In this document: one piece after another, positions 48,915 through 58,221 of the stretch
How the letters are laid out: each line of letters starts with the position of its first letter
How positions within the stretch are numbered: position 1 is the first letter of the stretch
NCBI GenBank assembly: GCA_949948735.1
Contig: CATLGV010000021.1
Span: 1-64,000 of the forward strand
DNA: 64,000 nt
Origin: an uncultured Lachnospiraceae bacterium
GTDB taxonomy: Bacteria; Bacillota; Clostridia; Lachnospirales; Lachnospiraceae
Direction of reading: 5' to 3'
Program-made: the position numbers and the translations under genes
The notes under the pieces: model-generated
What the model saw: the letters and a program-made list of their open reading frames with translations, nothing else
Databases searched by the model: none
Told to the model about the DNA's origin: nothing

Positions 48915-50483
48915 ATGTCATATACAGCGTTATACCGCAAATTCCGTCCGGATATATTTGAAGACGTAAAGGGGCAGGAGCACATCGTAACTACCCTGAT
49001 AAACCAGATCAAGGCAGAGCGTATCGGACACGCCTATCTCTTTACCGGTACGCGCGGCACAGGCAAGACCACCATAGCCAAGCTGTTTGCAAAGGCGGTA
49101 AACTGTGAAAAGCCCGTGGACGGCAGCCCCTGCGGAGAATGCCGCAGCTGCCGGACCATTGCCTCCGGCGCGAGCGTCAACGTCATAGAAATCGATGCCG
49201 CCTCCAACAACGGCGTTGACAATATCCGTGAGATTGTGGATGAAGTGTCTTATTCGCCGGTAGAAGGAAAGTACAAGGTTTACATTATAGACGAGGTGCA
49301 TATGCTCTCCATAGGGGCGTTTAACGCGCTGCTCAAAACGCTGGAGGAGCCGCCCTCCTATGTCATATTTATCCTTGCGACAACGGAGGTGCATAAGCTT
49401 CCGATAACCATTTTGTCCCGCTGCCAGCGGTATGATTTTAAGCGGATATCTATCGAGACCATCGCGGGCCGCCTGCGGGAGCTGATGGAGCAGGAGCAGG
49501 TAGCGGTGGAGGAAAAGGCGCTGCGCTACATCGCAAAGACGGCGGACGGCTCGATGCGTGACGCGCTGAGCCTGCTCGACCAGTGCATTGCCTTCCATTT
49601 CGGGGAGGAGCTGACCTATGACAAGGTGCTTGACGTGCTTGGCGCGGTGGATACGGCAGTTTTCGGACGTCTGCTGGAGCTGCTGCGGGCGCAGGACGTG
49701 ACGGGCTGTATCGGGCTGCTCGAGGAGGTCGTCATGCAGGGACGTGAGCTGACGCAGTTTGTGACGGATATTGCATGGTATCTGCGCAATCTTTTGCTTG
49801 TGAAAACCTCGGACGGAGCCATAGAGGACGTCATAGACGTCTCGAGTGACAATCTTGCGCGCCTGCGGGCGGAAGCGGACAGCATGGAGGCGGAGGAAAT
49901 CATGCGCTATATCCGTATTTTTTCGGAGCTGTCCGGCCAGATAAAGTATGCGACACAGAAGCGCATCCTGATAGAAATGACGCTGATTAAGCTTTGCCGT
50001 CCCCAGATGGAGACGACGAATGACGCGATGGCGGCCAGAGTCAGGACGCTTGAAGAAAAGATAGAAAAGGGCGTAATACAGGCCGCTCCCGCGGCAGCGC
50101 CTGCGGCGCAGACAGACAGCGGGCCGCAGACGCCGGTTCTGCTTCCTAAGGCAATACCGGAAGACATTCGGGAGATTGTAAACAACTGGCCGGGAATTGT
50201 ATCGGATGCGGCGCCGCCGCTCAAGATATATCTTAAGGGCGCGCGGCTGAGCCTTGGCGGTGAGAACCGTCTGCTGCTTGTGGTGGAAGACGGGCTGGCC
50301 TATGATTACCTGAGCGAGGCGGAGAATCATAAGCGGGTGGAGGATATGATTTCCGGTTTCCTGCAAAAGGAGGTCTCGGTTCAGATACAGAGCCTGTCTG
50401 CGGACAGCCGCTTTGAGGACAGCTATATTGATCTTTCCAGGGTGATTAATATGGATATCGAGATAGAAGAAGATTCGGAGTAA
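48915..50483 (+). CDS. dnaX: DNA polymerase III subunit gamma/tau
   Basis: ALYRKFRPDIFEDVKGQEHI…GTRGTGKTTIAKLFAKAVNC. Confidence 0.95.
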   Translation: MSYTALYRKFRPDIFEDVKGQEHIVTTLINQIKAERIGHAYLFTGTRGTGKTTIAKLFAKAVNCEKPVDGSPCGECRSCRTIASGASVNVIEIDAASNNGVDNIREIVDEVSYSPVEGKYKVYIIDEVHMLSIGAFNALLKTLEEPPSYVIFILATTEVHKLPITILSRCQRYDFKRISIETIAGRLRELMEQEQVAVEEKALRYIAKTADGSMRDALSLLDQCIAFHFGEELTYDKVLDVLGAVDTAVFGRLLELLRAQDVTGCIGLLEEVVMQGRELTQFVTDIAWYLRNLLLVKTSDGAIEDVIDVSSDNLARLRAEADSMEAEEIMRYIRIFSELSGQIKYATQKRILIEMTLIKLCRPQMETTNDAMAARVRTLEEKIEKGVIQAAPAAAPAAQTDSGPQTPVLLPKAIPEDIREIVNNWPGIVSDAAPPLKIYLKGARLSLGGENRLLLVVEDGLAYDYLSEAENHKRVEDMISGFLQKEVSVQIQSLSADSRFEDSYIDLSRVINMDIEIEEDSE

Positions 50484-50502
50484 ATGAGAGGAGTGAAGCT
50501 GT

Positions 50503-50853
50503 ATGGCAAAAAGAGGAGGATTTCCGGGCGGCATGGGCATGCCCGGCAACATGAACAATCTGATGAAGCAGGCACAGCGGATGCAGCGTCAGATGGAGGA
50601 GGGCCAGAAGGAGCTGGAGGAGAAGGAATTCAGCGCAAAGGCCGGCGGCGGAGCGGTTGAGGTGGTCGTTTCCGGAAAGAAGGAGGTGCTCAGGATGACG
50701 CTCTCCGAGGAGGTGGTTGACCCTGAGGATATCGAGACCCTGCAGGACATTATTATAGCGGCGGTCAATGAGGCGCTGCGTCAGGCTGAGGAGGCGAGCA
50801 ACGAGCTGATGGGCAAAATGACAGGCGGCCTTGGCGGAGGATTTCCCTTCTGA
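50503..50853 (+). CDS. YbaB/EbfC family nucleoid-associated protein
   Basis: Between dnaX and rec[28 protein letters not shown]. Confidence 0.92.
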   Translation: MAKRGGFPGGMGMPGNMNNLMKQAQRMQRQMEEGQKELEEKEFSAKAGGGAVEVVVSGKKEVLRMTLSEEVVDPEDIETLQDIIIAAVNEALRQAEEASNELMGKMTGGLGGGFPF

Positions 50854-51449
50854 TGGAGCTTTACAGTGGACATATTAATAAGCTAATAGAGCAGTTTGCC
50901 AAGCTGCCCGGCGTGGGCAGCAAGTCCGCGCAGCGGCTTGCGCTGCACGTGATTAACATGCCGCCCGAGCATGTGGAGCGGTTTGCGCAGATTATGGTGG
51001 AGGCGCGAAGGAACATACATTACTGTAATGTATGTTATACGCTTTCCGACAGGGAGATCTGCCCGATATGCGCCAATCCCGGACGCAACCACGGCGTGAT
51101 TATGGTTGTGGAAAATATCAGGGACCTGGCTGCGTACGAAAAGACAGGCAAATTCGAAGGCGTATACCATGTGCTGCACGGCGCGATTTCACCGATGCTT
51201 GGAATCGGTCCCAATGATATCCGGCTTAAGGAGCTGATCAAACGTCTCGAGGGGGATGTCGAGGAGGTTATTATCGCTACCAATTCCAGTCTCGAGGGGG
51301 AGACGACCGCGATGTATATCTCCAAGTTGATCAAGCCTACGGGCGTGCGGGTTACGCGCATTGCCAGCGGTGTGCCCGTAGGCGGCGACTTGGAATGCAT
51401 CGACGAGATGACCCTGCTGCGCGCGCTTGAGGGCAGGATAGAATTATAG
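50853..51449 (+). CDS. recR: Recombination protein RecR
   Basis: [25 protein letters not shown]; zinc finger and Toprim motifs. Confidence 0.95.
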   Translation: MELYSGHINKLIEQFAKLPGVGSKSAQRLALHVINMPPEHVERFAQIMVEARRNIHYCNVCYTLSDREICPICANPGRNHGVIMVVENIRDLAAYEKTGKFEGVYHVLHGAISPMLGIGPNDIRLKELIKRLEGDVEEVIIATNSSLEGETTAMYISKLIKPTGVRVTRIASGVPVGGDLECIDEMTLLRALEGRIEL

Positions 51450-51504
51450 GATAATCAATTATCAAAAGCAAAGCGGTTAAAGCAACGCGGAAATGGAGAA
51501 GAAA

Positions 51505-52548
51505 ATGGGAATAACAACAAGAAGCTTTGGCAATGCGCCCGACGGAAGGGCCGTAACCATCTACAGCATAAAAAATGACAATAATGTCACTGCAGAGGTC
51601 ATGGATTTCGGAGCGATTTTGGTGAACCTTTATGTGCCTGATAAAAGCGGGAAAGTGCAGGATATCGTTCTCGGGTATGATAAGCTTGACGGATATTTTG
51701 CAAACGGCTGCTTTTTCGGCGCGACAATAGGGCCCAGCGCAAACCGTGTCGATAACGCGGGCTTCGAGATCGACGGCACGTCCTATCAGCTTGCCGTAAA
51801 CGACGGGACAAATAATCTGCACAGCGACGACGACAAGGGGTACCATAAGAGACTGTGGAATGCCGCCGCAAATGGAAACAGCGTTGTGTTTTCTCTTGAA
51901 GACGCGGACGGCTCCATGGGCTTTCCGGGAAATAAAAGGGTGCAGGTAACCTATACGCTTACGGATGAGAACGAGCTGAAAATAGAATATCATGCGACCA
52001 GCGATAAGAAGACGCTTATTAATATGACAAACCATACATATTTCAACCTTGCGGGGCATGCCTCCGGCAGCATAGAGACGCATCGGCTTTTCATCAACGC
52101 GTTTCATTATACGCCGATATTTGAGCGCTTAATCCCCACCGGCGATTTTGCTCCGGTGCAGGGAACGCCGTTCGATTTCCGTCAGATGAAGCCTGTCGGG
52201 AAGGACATCGGCGCGGACGACATTCAGCTTCGGTACGGGCAGGGCTATGATCACAACTGGGTGATCGACGGATTTGACGGGTCGCTTCGGAAGGCGGCTG
52301 AGGTTGAAGCGCCTGATGCACAGAGAAGGATGGAGGTTTATACCGACCAGCCGGGCATCCAGTTTTATGCGGGCAACTGCATTACGCCGCAGACCGGAAA
52401 GGAGGGCGCCGCTTACGGAAAGCGGAGCGGACTCTGCCTCGAGACGCAGGCGTACCCGGACTCCGTTCATCAGGAGCATTTTCCGGATGTCATCTACGGG
52501 CCCGAACGGCCGTACCACACAACAACGGTCTACAAATTCATATGGTAA
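51505..52548 (+). CDS. galM: Aldose 1-epimerase
   Basis: ATIGPSANRVDNAGFEIDG…TNHTYFNLAGH…. Confidence 0.9.
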   Translation: MGITTRSFGNAPDGRAVTIYSIKNDNNVTAEVMDFGAILVNLYVPDKSGKVQDIVLGYDKLDGYFANGCFFGATIGPSANRVDNAGFEIDGTSYQLAVNDGTNNLHSDDDKGYHKRLWNAAANGNSVVFSLEDADGSMGFPGNKRVQVTYTLTDENELKIEYHATSDKKTLINMTNHTYFNLAGHASGSIETHRLFINAFHYTPIFERLIPTGDFAPVQGTPFDFRQMKPVGKDIGADDIQLRYGQGYDHNWVIDGFDGSLRKAAEVEAPDAQRRMEVYTDQPGIQFYAGNCITPQTGKEGAAYGKRSGLCLETQAYPDSVHQEHFPDVIYGPERPYHTTTVYKFIW

Positions 52549-52554
52549 AAACAG

Positions 52555-52590
52555 GGCATGCGGCGCGGCAGCGGTGCATGCCTTTTTTTG
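52555..52590 (+). terminator. Rho-independent terminator after galM
   Basis: GGCATGC…GCATGCC-TTTTTTT. Confidence 0.85.
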
Positions 52591-52625
52591 TCTTGTAGAA
52601 AATCGTGGAAAATAAAAAGAAGCTA

Positions 52626-52654
52626 TTGACAACTTTTCTTGTCATCTGTATAAT
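52626..52654 (+). promoter_or_regulatory. Consensus sigma-A promoter
   Basis: TTGACA (52626-52631), 17 nt, TATAAT (52649-52654). Confidence 0.9.
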
Positions 52655-52707
52655 GGCGTTAAAACGGATGACAAGAAAAGTTGTCAAAGTGACAAAATAA
52701 CTTGTCA
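52627..52707. promoter_or_regulatory. Three-copy operator array TGACAA-N6-TTGTCA
   Basis: Copies at 52627-52644, 52669-52686, 52690-52707; start-to-start 42 and 21 bp; first overlaps the -35. Confidence 0.85.
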
Positions 52708-52756
52708 GATTTGAGATTCACAGCTCCGGGAAATCGTAAAAGAGGAGGAAGCAACG

Positions 52757-52965
52757 TGCCGTTATATAATCGATTAAAAGAATACCGGGCGCGCATTGAT
52801 GTGAACCAGCAGGAGATGGGGAGGCTGGTAGGCGTCTCCAGACAGACAATCAGCCAGATCGAGCGGGGAGATTACTCTCCTTCGGTGTCTCTGGCGCTGA
52901 AGCTCGCGAAGGCACTGGACGCGCGGGTTGAAGATATTTTTACTTATGAAGAGGATACAGAGTAG
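52757..52965 (+). CDS. XRE-type HTH regulator
   Basis: LKEYRARIDVNQQEMGRLVGVSRQTISQIERGDYSPSVSLALKLAKAL (start approximate). Confidence 0.88.
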
Positions 52966-53017
52966 GACAGGGGCGCTGCCCTGGCGGTCGGGGTTAAACA
53001 GGAAAGGGAGAGAACAA

Positions 53018-53857
53018 ATGCGGCGAGGAGAACCGGAGGATATCAGGACAGAGAATACGGAATCAAAGACGGATACCGTGAAGACAATTTTGGCGGAGGA
53101 TAAGCGGAGGAAGAAGAGCTTCTTTCTGCTGCTGGCACTGAGCATGCTTGTGGGCGGCATGGTAGGCTTTGCGATGGGCTTTACGCGGTACAGCCTGGGG
53201 GATATTCAGGCAGCTGTGGAAGCGGCGGCAGCCGTTGTCAATGAAGGCAGCTGTTATGCGAATCTTGTATTGGTGTGCGTGGAGCTGCTGCTGTTCCTGC
53301 CGTTATACCGGAGCAGCCGCCGGCTGTATGCCGCGTGGGACGGTGAGGACGAGGCGGTTATCAACAAGATTGAAAGCAGGCTGGAGCTTGCGACGGGCAT
53401 TGTGTCCGTAAATAAAGTGCTGGTGCTGGTTTTTACGGTGCTCAGCGCGCAGAGCATGGTCAGGATGACCGATGACGGCCTATTCCCCGTACATATGGCG
53501 GTTTGCTTTCATGCCGGATGGATTCTTGCGCTGATATTTATGATGTCGGCAAAGAAAATGGCGGTAAATTTTGAAAAGGAGATTAACCCGGAAAAGCGGG
53601 GGAGCGTGTATGATATGCGGTTCCAGAAAAAGTGGTTTGACAGCTGTGATGAGGCGGAGAAGCTCAAGGTGTACCGCGCGTCCTATGCGTCACGCCGGGT
53701 GACGGGAATTGTCTGCACATGCCTTTGCTTCTTCTGTATGTTTGGAACCATCCTGTGGGGGCTTGGTCCGCTGCCAATGTGTATTGTGGGCACTATCTGG
53801 GTGACAGATACCATTGCATACTGCGTTGCCGGGTACCGCCTCAGCCGCGGCAGATAA
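53018..53857 (+). CDS. DUF3169-like membrane protein
   Basis: TM segments; position downstream of XRE regulator and upstream of ABC genes. Confidence 0.65.
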   Translation: MRRGEPEDIRTENTESKTDTVKTILAEDKRRKKSFFLLLALSMLVGGMVGFAMGFTRYSLGDIQAAVEAAAAVVNEGSCYANLVLVCVELLLFLPLYRSSRRLYAAWDGEDEAVINKIESRLELATGIVSVNKVLVLVFTVLSAQSMVRMTDDGLFPVHMAVCFHAGWILALIFMMSAKKMAVNFEKEINPEKRGSVYDMRFQKKWFDSCDEAEKLKVYRASYASRRVTGIVCTCLCFFCMFGTILWGLGPLPMCIVGTIWVTDTIAYCVAGYRLSRGR

Positions 53858-53934
53858 GCCGGGGAAATTCCGGCGGCGCACAGGCGGTGTCCGCCGCAGC
53901 TATTTAAGGTATCAGAGAAAGGGAGGAGAAAAAG

Positions 53935-54711
53935 ATGATAGAAGCATTCAATTTATGCAAGCAGTTTGAACGCAGCGTGCGGAAGGGAAGGAAGACGGTA
54001 AAGGAAGAGTTTTTTGCGGTGAGGGATGTATCGCTGCGGGCGGACTCCGGCGAGATTGTAGGCATTCTGGGGCCAAACGGCGCAGGAAAGACAACGCTGC
54101 TGCGTATGCTGGGGATGCTGATGACGCCCACCTCCGGCGAGATAAAAATGACAGATGTGTCAGGAAAACGCATTGACACGCTGACGGAGAAAAAAGGAGC
54201 AATCGGATATCTTTCGGGCAACACAAAGCTTTACCCGCGGTTTTCCATACGGGAGTATCTGCAGTTTCTGGGAAAGCTGTATGAGCTTTCCGCGGAGGAA
54301 TCGGACAAACGCGTGAAGGAGATCATCCGCGTGCTGAATATGGACTCCTTTGCGGATAACCAAATCGGCAAGCTTTCTACGGGCCAGACGCAGCGGGCGT
54401 CGATTGCCCGCTGTCTTATGGCCTATCCGGAGCTTTATATTCTGGATGAACCAACGCTTGGGCTGGATATCCTGAGCGCGGACGCGATTATCCGTTTTAT
54501 GAAGGAACAGAAGGAGAACGGGAAGACCGTCCTCTACTCCACGCATTATCTGGAGGAGGCGGAGGTGCTCTGCGACAGAATCTATATGATCTGCGACGGG
54601 CGCATTGCCGCGGAGGGAACGCCGGCGCAGTTAAAGGAGCGGACGGGCAGCGCCAACCTCAGGGAGGCCTTTCACGCGGTTTATGACAGCGCTTCGGCGG
54701 CAGAAAACTGA
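53935..54711 (+). CDS. NatA-like ABC transporter ATP-binding protein
   Basis: GILGPNGAGKTTLLRMLGML; LSTGQTQRASIARCL; LYILDEPTLGLD. Confidence 0.92.
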   Translation: MIEAFNLCKQFERSVRKGRKTVKEEFFAVRDVSLRADSGEIVGILGPNGAGKTTLLRMLGMLMTPTSGEIKMTDVSGKRIDTLTEKKGAIGYLSGNTKLYPRFSIREYLQFLGKLYELSAEESDKRVKEIIRVLNMDSFADNQIGKLSTGQTQRASIARCLMAYPELYILDEPTLGLDILSADAIIRFMKEQKENGKTVLYSTHYLEEAEVLCDRIYMICDGRIAAEGTPAQLKERTGSANLREAFHAVYDSASAAEN

Positions 54712-54747
54712 AAGCAGCCACGGCCCGGATTCGCGGGCTGAGCAGGA

Positions 54748-56772
54748 ATGGAGATCAATATGAAAAAAATAGGAATTTTAGCAAAAAAAGAAATTATGGA
54801 AATTCTCAGAGATAAAAAGACATTGATCATTATGATTGTAATGCCGATGCTGCTTTATCCGACGCTGCTGATCGGTTTGTCGCTGGGGATGGCCATGATT
54901 ATGCAGTCTCAGATGGAGAATGCGCATACTGTGGGATATCGCGTCGGAGATGAGGCATACGTCGATTTGTTAAAGGATATTTACGAAGAGAATAAAGAGG
55001 AGCTGGACTTTGAGCTTATATGGGAGCCGATGGAAAGCGGCGGGGCGGACGCACAGCTCTGGTTTGCCGAGGATGCGGACGGTATTCATATGAAGGTGAC
55101 ATATTCGTCGACCGACCAGGGCTCCGACTATACGGAAGGCGCGCTGGCAGAGCTGGCGGAGCTTTACCGTGAAAAGCTTCTGCGTGCCAATCTGGCGCAG
55201 GAGGGGCTGACAGAAGACTTTTTGTATCCGGTGACCTATAAGAGCGAGGATTCTGCCAGCGCTTCGGAGAGCATGGGCTTTAACCTCGGCGGCTCCATCG
55301 GCATGCTGCTGATTACGATGATTTTGCTGGGTGCCTTTTACCCGGCGGTGGACGTTACGACGGGAGAAAAGGAGCGGGGTACGCTGGAGACGCTGCTGAC
55401 GCTTCCGGTGACGAATTTCCAGATGATTATGAGCAAGTACATTTCGGTGTCGCTGTTTGCCTGCGTAACCGCTGTTGTCTCCGTCATTTCACTGGGGGGA
55501 AGCGTTCTGTTTCTGATGTTCGGGCTTCCTGCCGAGCTTTCAGGGGAGATGGGACAGATTCCGGTAGGAACGTTTTTAAGCTATATTCCCATGCTTCTGG
55601 CAGCGGTTGTCGCGACGGCGATGCTGATAACGGCGATTTGCATGTGCTTCTGCATTTTTGCCAAGAGCACAAAGGAAGCCAACAACTACATGACGCCTAT
55701 TATGCTGGTTATAATGTTTGCGTCGATGATCGGGATGATTCCCACCGTTACGCTGGATTATAAAATGTCGCTTATTCCGCTTGTCAATGTGTCGCTGCTG
55801 ATAAAGCAGGTGCTTGCGCAGCAGGTAAACTGGGTGATTGCGGGGATTACCATACTGGTAAATATCGGCTACAGCGTGATTGCGATTTGGGTGATTGCCA
55901 GAATGTATGACAGCGAGGACATTTTGTTTACGGACGGCTTTCACAGCTTCCGCGTTCTGCAAAAGCGTTCCGACATCCGGCCCGGAACGATTCCCGCAAC
56001 GGGCGATTTGCTTATGAGCATTGCCATCCTGCTGCTGGGAATGATATATATAGGGAATATTGTCGGCGCCCGCAGCCTGTTTGCCGGAACGGTTGTAAAC
56101 CAGATTATGATTCTGGCAATGCCGCTGCTGATCACATGGTATATGAAGTCCGATGTCAAGAAGCTGTTCCATGTGAACGCCCCGAAAGGAAAACCGGTTA
56201 TCGGAAGCCTGATTTTTTATGTCGGCATTTATCTCATTGTGATTTTGGCAAGCGCGTTTCTGTCGATGCTCTTTAAGGAGAGCGCGCAGAATGTCGGCGA
56301 TACCTTTAACGTGCTTGTGCAGCAGCCGATTCCGCTTGTAGTGCTTGTGATCGCGGTCATGCCCGCCATCGGTGAGGAGCTGATGTTTCGGGGCCTTATA
56401 TACGGAAGCCTGCGGTCAAAGTTCAATGCGGGGAGGGCAATCCTGATCTCGTCGCTGATATTCGGCTTGTTCCACATGAGCCTGGTGAAGCTGATACCGA
56501 CGGCGCTGCTGGGAGCATGTCTGGCGATTGTTGTCGAAAAAGGAGGAAGCATTTTCGTATCGATGCTGCTGCATTTTATCAACAACTTCATATCCGTTAT
56601 CGGGCTGTGTTATCCCGAAGCGCTGGAAAAGGTTCTTCCGTTTTTGAACAGGGACAGCTTTTCCGTCGCGGAAGCAGGCATTATGCTTGTCGTGGCGGCA
56701 GTCTGTATAACCGCGGGATATGCGCTTCTGACACATCCGCAGAGAGCGCGCGGCGAAACGGCTGCAAAATAA
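54748..56772 (+). CDS. NatB-like ABC permease fused to CPBP (Abi-type) intramembrane protease
   Basis: N-term ABC-2 permease; C-term EELMFRGLIYGSL…FGLFHMSL…HFINN. Confidence 0.9.
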   Translation: MEINMKKIGILAKKEIMEILRDKKTLIIMIVMPMLLYPTLLIGLSLGMAMIMQSQMENAHTVGYRVGDEAYVDLLKDIYEENKEELDFELIWEPMESGGADAQLWFAEDADGIHMKVTYSSTDQGSDYTEGALAELAELYREKLLRANLAQEGLTEDFLYPVTYKSEDSASASESMGFNLGGSIGMLLITMILLGAFYPAVDVTTGEKERGTLETLLTLPVTNFQMIMSKYISVSLFACVTAVVSVISLGGSVLFLMFGLPAELSGEMGQIPVGTFLSYIPMLLAAVVATAMLITAICMCFCIFAKSTKEANNYMTPIMLVIMFASMIGMIPTVTLDYKMSLIPLVNVSLLIKQVLAQQVNWVIAGITILVNIGYSVIAIWVIARMYDSEDILFTDGFHSFRVLQKRSDIRPGTIPATGDLLMSIAILLLGMIYIGNIVGARSLFAGTVVNQIMILAMPLLITWYMKSDVKKLFHVNAPKGKPVIGSLIFYVGIYLIVILASAFLSMLFKESAQNVGDTFNVLVQQPIPLVVLVIAVMPAIGEELMFRGLIYGSLRSKFNAGRAILISSLIFGLFHMSLVKLIPTALLGACLAIVVEKGGSIFVSMLLHFINNFISVIGLCYPEALEKVLPFLNRDSFSVAEAGIMLVVAAVCITAGYALLTHPQRARGETAAK

Positions 56773-56804
56773 AAAATCCATAATCATCCCCCTGTTTCGA
56801 CAAA

Positions 56805-56841
56805 ATATTCTTTCCCGTCGTGCTATGATGGGAAAGAATAT
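56805..56841. promoter_or_regulatory. 12-bp perfect inverted repeat upstream of the LysM protein gene
   Basis: ATATTCTTTCCC (56805-56816) … GGGAAAGAATAT (56830-56841). Confidence 0.55.
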
Positions 56842-56865
56842 ACAGGGAAGGCAGGGAAAGATAAA

Positions 56866-58137
56866 ATGGAAATACAATACAACACATCTCAGATTCCGAT
56901 AAACACACGCACAGTAGGCACGCCCGGCGGCATATACATATTATATCTTGAGGATTATGTACATACTTTTATCAAAAAACTGCTCCCGCAGCAGGCCGAA
57001 ATAACACTTTTGGGAAAGCGCTATGAGGAGGACGGAAGAAGCGTCCTTGTCGTATCGGGAGCGACGCAGCAGGCATTTTCGGAGGAAGAGCCGTATTCGC
57101 GGAAATATTTTCCGGGCTGTGATTTCCTGGGAACGGCGAAAATAGGGCTGAACAAGGACGGCGGCCTGCGTCTGGAGCTTGGGCTCAGGAATACGAGCGT
57201 TGTCCTGGACGACTTTTATATTTATTATGATCAGAATGAGGAAATGCAGAATTATCTGGTGGAGTGGAATCTGAATCATAAAGACAGACGTCCATGCGAA
57301 GAGGAAAACGAGCCGCAGCCGGTAAGACGTGCGGAACGGGGATATCAGACAAGGGCGGAGACGGACGACGCCGTGCGGCTTGGACGGATAGCGCAGGCAT
57401 ATAACCGTGAGGAGGCAAAGGTAAGCTTCATGTGGAATGTGATGAACGTGCTGTGCCTTGGCTTTGTCATGTGCGTGATGGTATACGGTATCATCTCTGT
57501 CAATAATTACCACAAAATGCAGGACATGCAGGAAACAATTGACTACTGCGTGGCGTTCATAGAACAAAATATGCATTGGGGCGTCCGTGAGGATACGGCG
57601 GTACCGACGAGCGCGCCTGTTTCCGTGAACGGCGGGCAGCAAAGCGGTATCCAAAGCACCCCGGGCGCTTCTCCGGACACGGCGGCGCAGGAGGGAAGCG
57701 CGCAGCAAAACGCGGTTCAGGATATGGGGGCCGCACAGCAGGATACCGCTTCAGATGTTCAGAGCATGGAGACTGTGCAGCAAAATACCGCTTCGGCCGT
57801 CCAGAGCACAGAGGCTGCACAGCAAAATACCGCTTCGGACGTCCAGAGCACGGAGGCTGCACAGCAAAATACCGCTTCGGACGTTCAGAGCATGGAGACT
57901 GTGCAGCAGGACAGTACCCCGAATACGGAAAATGCCCTGCAGAGTACACAGACTGCGGCGCAGCAGGAAAGCACGGCTTCTATTCCGCAATATTATGTTG
58001 TGGAGCGGGGCGATACGCTCCGAAGCATAAGCTATGCGGTATACGGCAATTATTCCATGGTGGATGAGATCTGTGAATGGAACAAAATTGAAAACCCCGA
58101 CAGCATTCTTTGCGGACAAAGGCTTTTACTTCCGTGA
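56866..58137 (+). CDS. Membrane protein with C-terminal LysM domain and tandem-repeat linker
   Basis: One TM; YYVVERGDTLRSISYAVYGNYSMVDEICEWNKIENPDSILCGQRLLLP. Confidence 0.85.
   Translation: MEIQYNTSQIPINTRTVGTPGGIYILYLEDYVHTFIKKLLPQQAEITLLGKRYEEDGRSVLVVSGATQQAFSEEEPYSRKYFPGCDFLGTAKIGLNKDGGLRLELGLRNTSVVLDDFYIYYDQNEEMQNYLVEWNLNHKDRRPCEEENEPQPVRRAERGYQTRAETDDAVRLGRIAQAYNREEAKVSFMWNVMNVLCLGFVMCVMVYGIISVNNYHKMQDMQETIDYCVAFIEQNMHWGVREDTAVPTSAPVSVNGGQQSGIQSTPGASPDTAAQEGSAQQNAVQDMGAAQQDTASDVQSMETVQQNTASAVQSTEAAQQNTASDVQSTEAAQQNTASDVQSMETVQQDSTPNTENALQSTQTAAQQESTASIPQYYVVERGDTLRSISYAVYGNYSMVDEICEWNKIENPDSILCGQRLLLP
57733..57900 (+). repeat. Four tandem 42-bp units encoding (A/V)QQ(N/D)TAS(D/A)VQS(M/T)E(T/A)A-like 14-aa repeats
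   Basis: Units at 57733, 57775, 57817, 57859; partial fifth follows. Confidence 0.9.
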
Positions 58138-58160
58138 AATTAGTGTTATACTGTATCTAT

Positions 58161-58198
58161 CATTCATTGACAAGCGCATGCGCTCTTGTCAATGAATG
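58161..58198. promoter_or_regulatory. 14-bp perfect inverted repeat with palindromic centre
   Basis: CATTCATTGACAAG-cgcatgcgct-CTTGTCAATGAATG; no T-run. Confidence 0.6.
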
Positions 58199-58221
58199 GT
58201 ATTCAGAGCTGAAATCGGGGT

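Noticed and set aside
48930-50558. 542-aa minus-strand ORF
   Set aside because: Antisense shadow of dnaX from GC-rich codon bias; composition not protein-like.
57733-57900. CRISPR-like array
   Set aside because: The repeats are contiguous, in frame and without unique spacers; they encode a protein linker.
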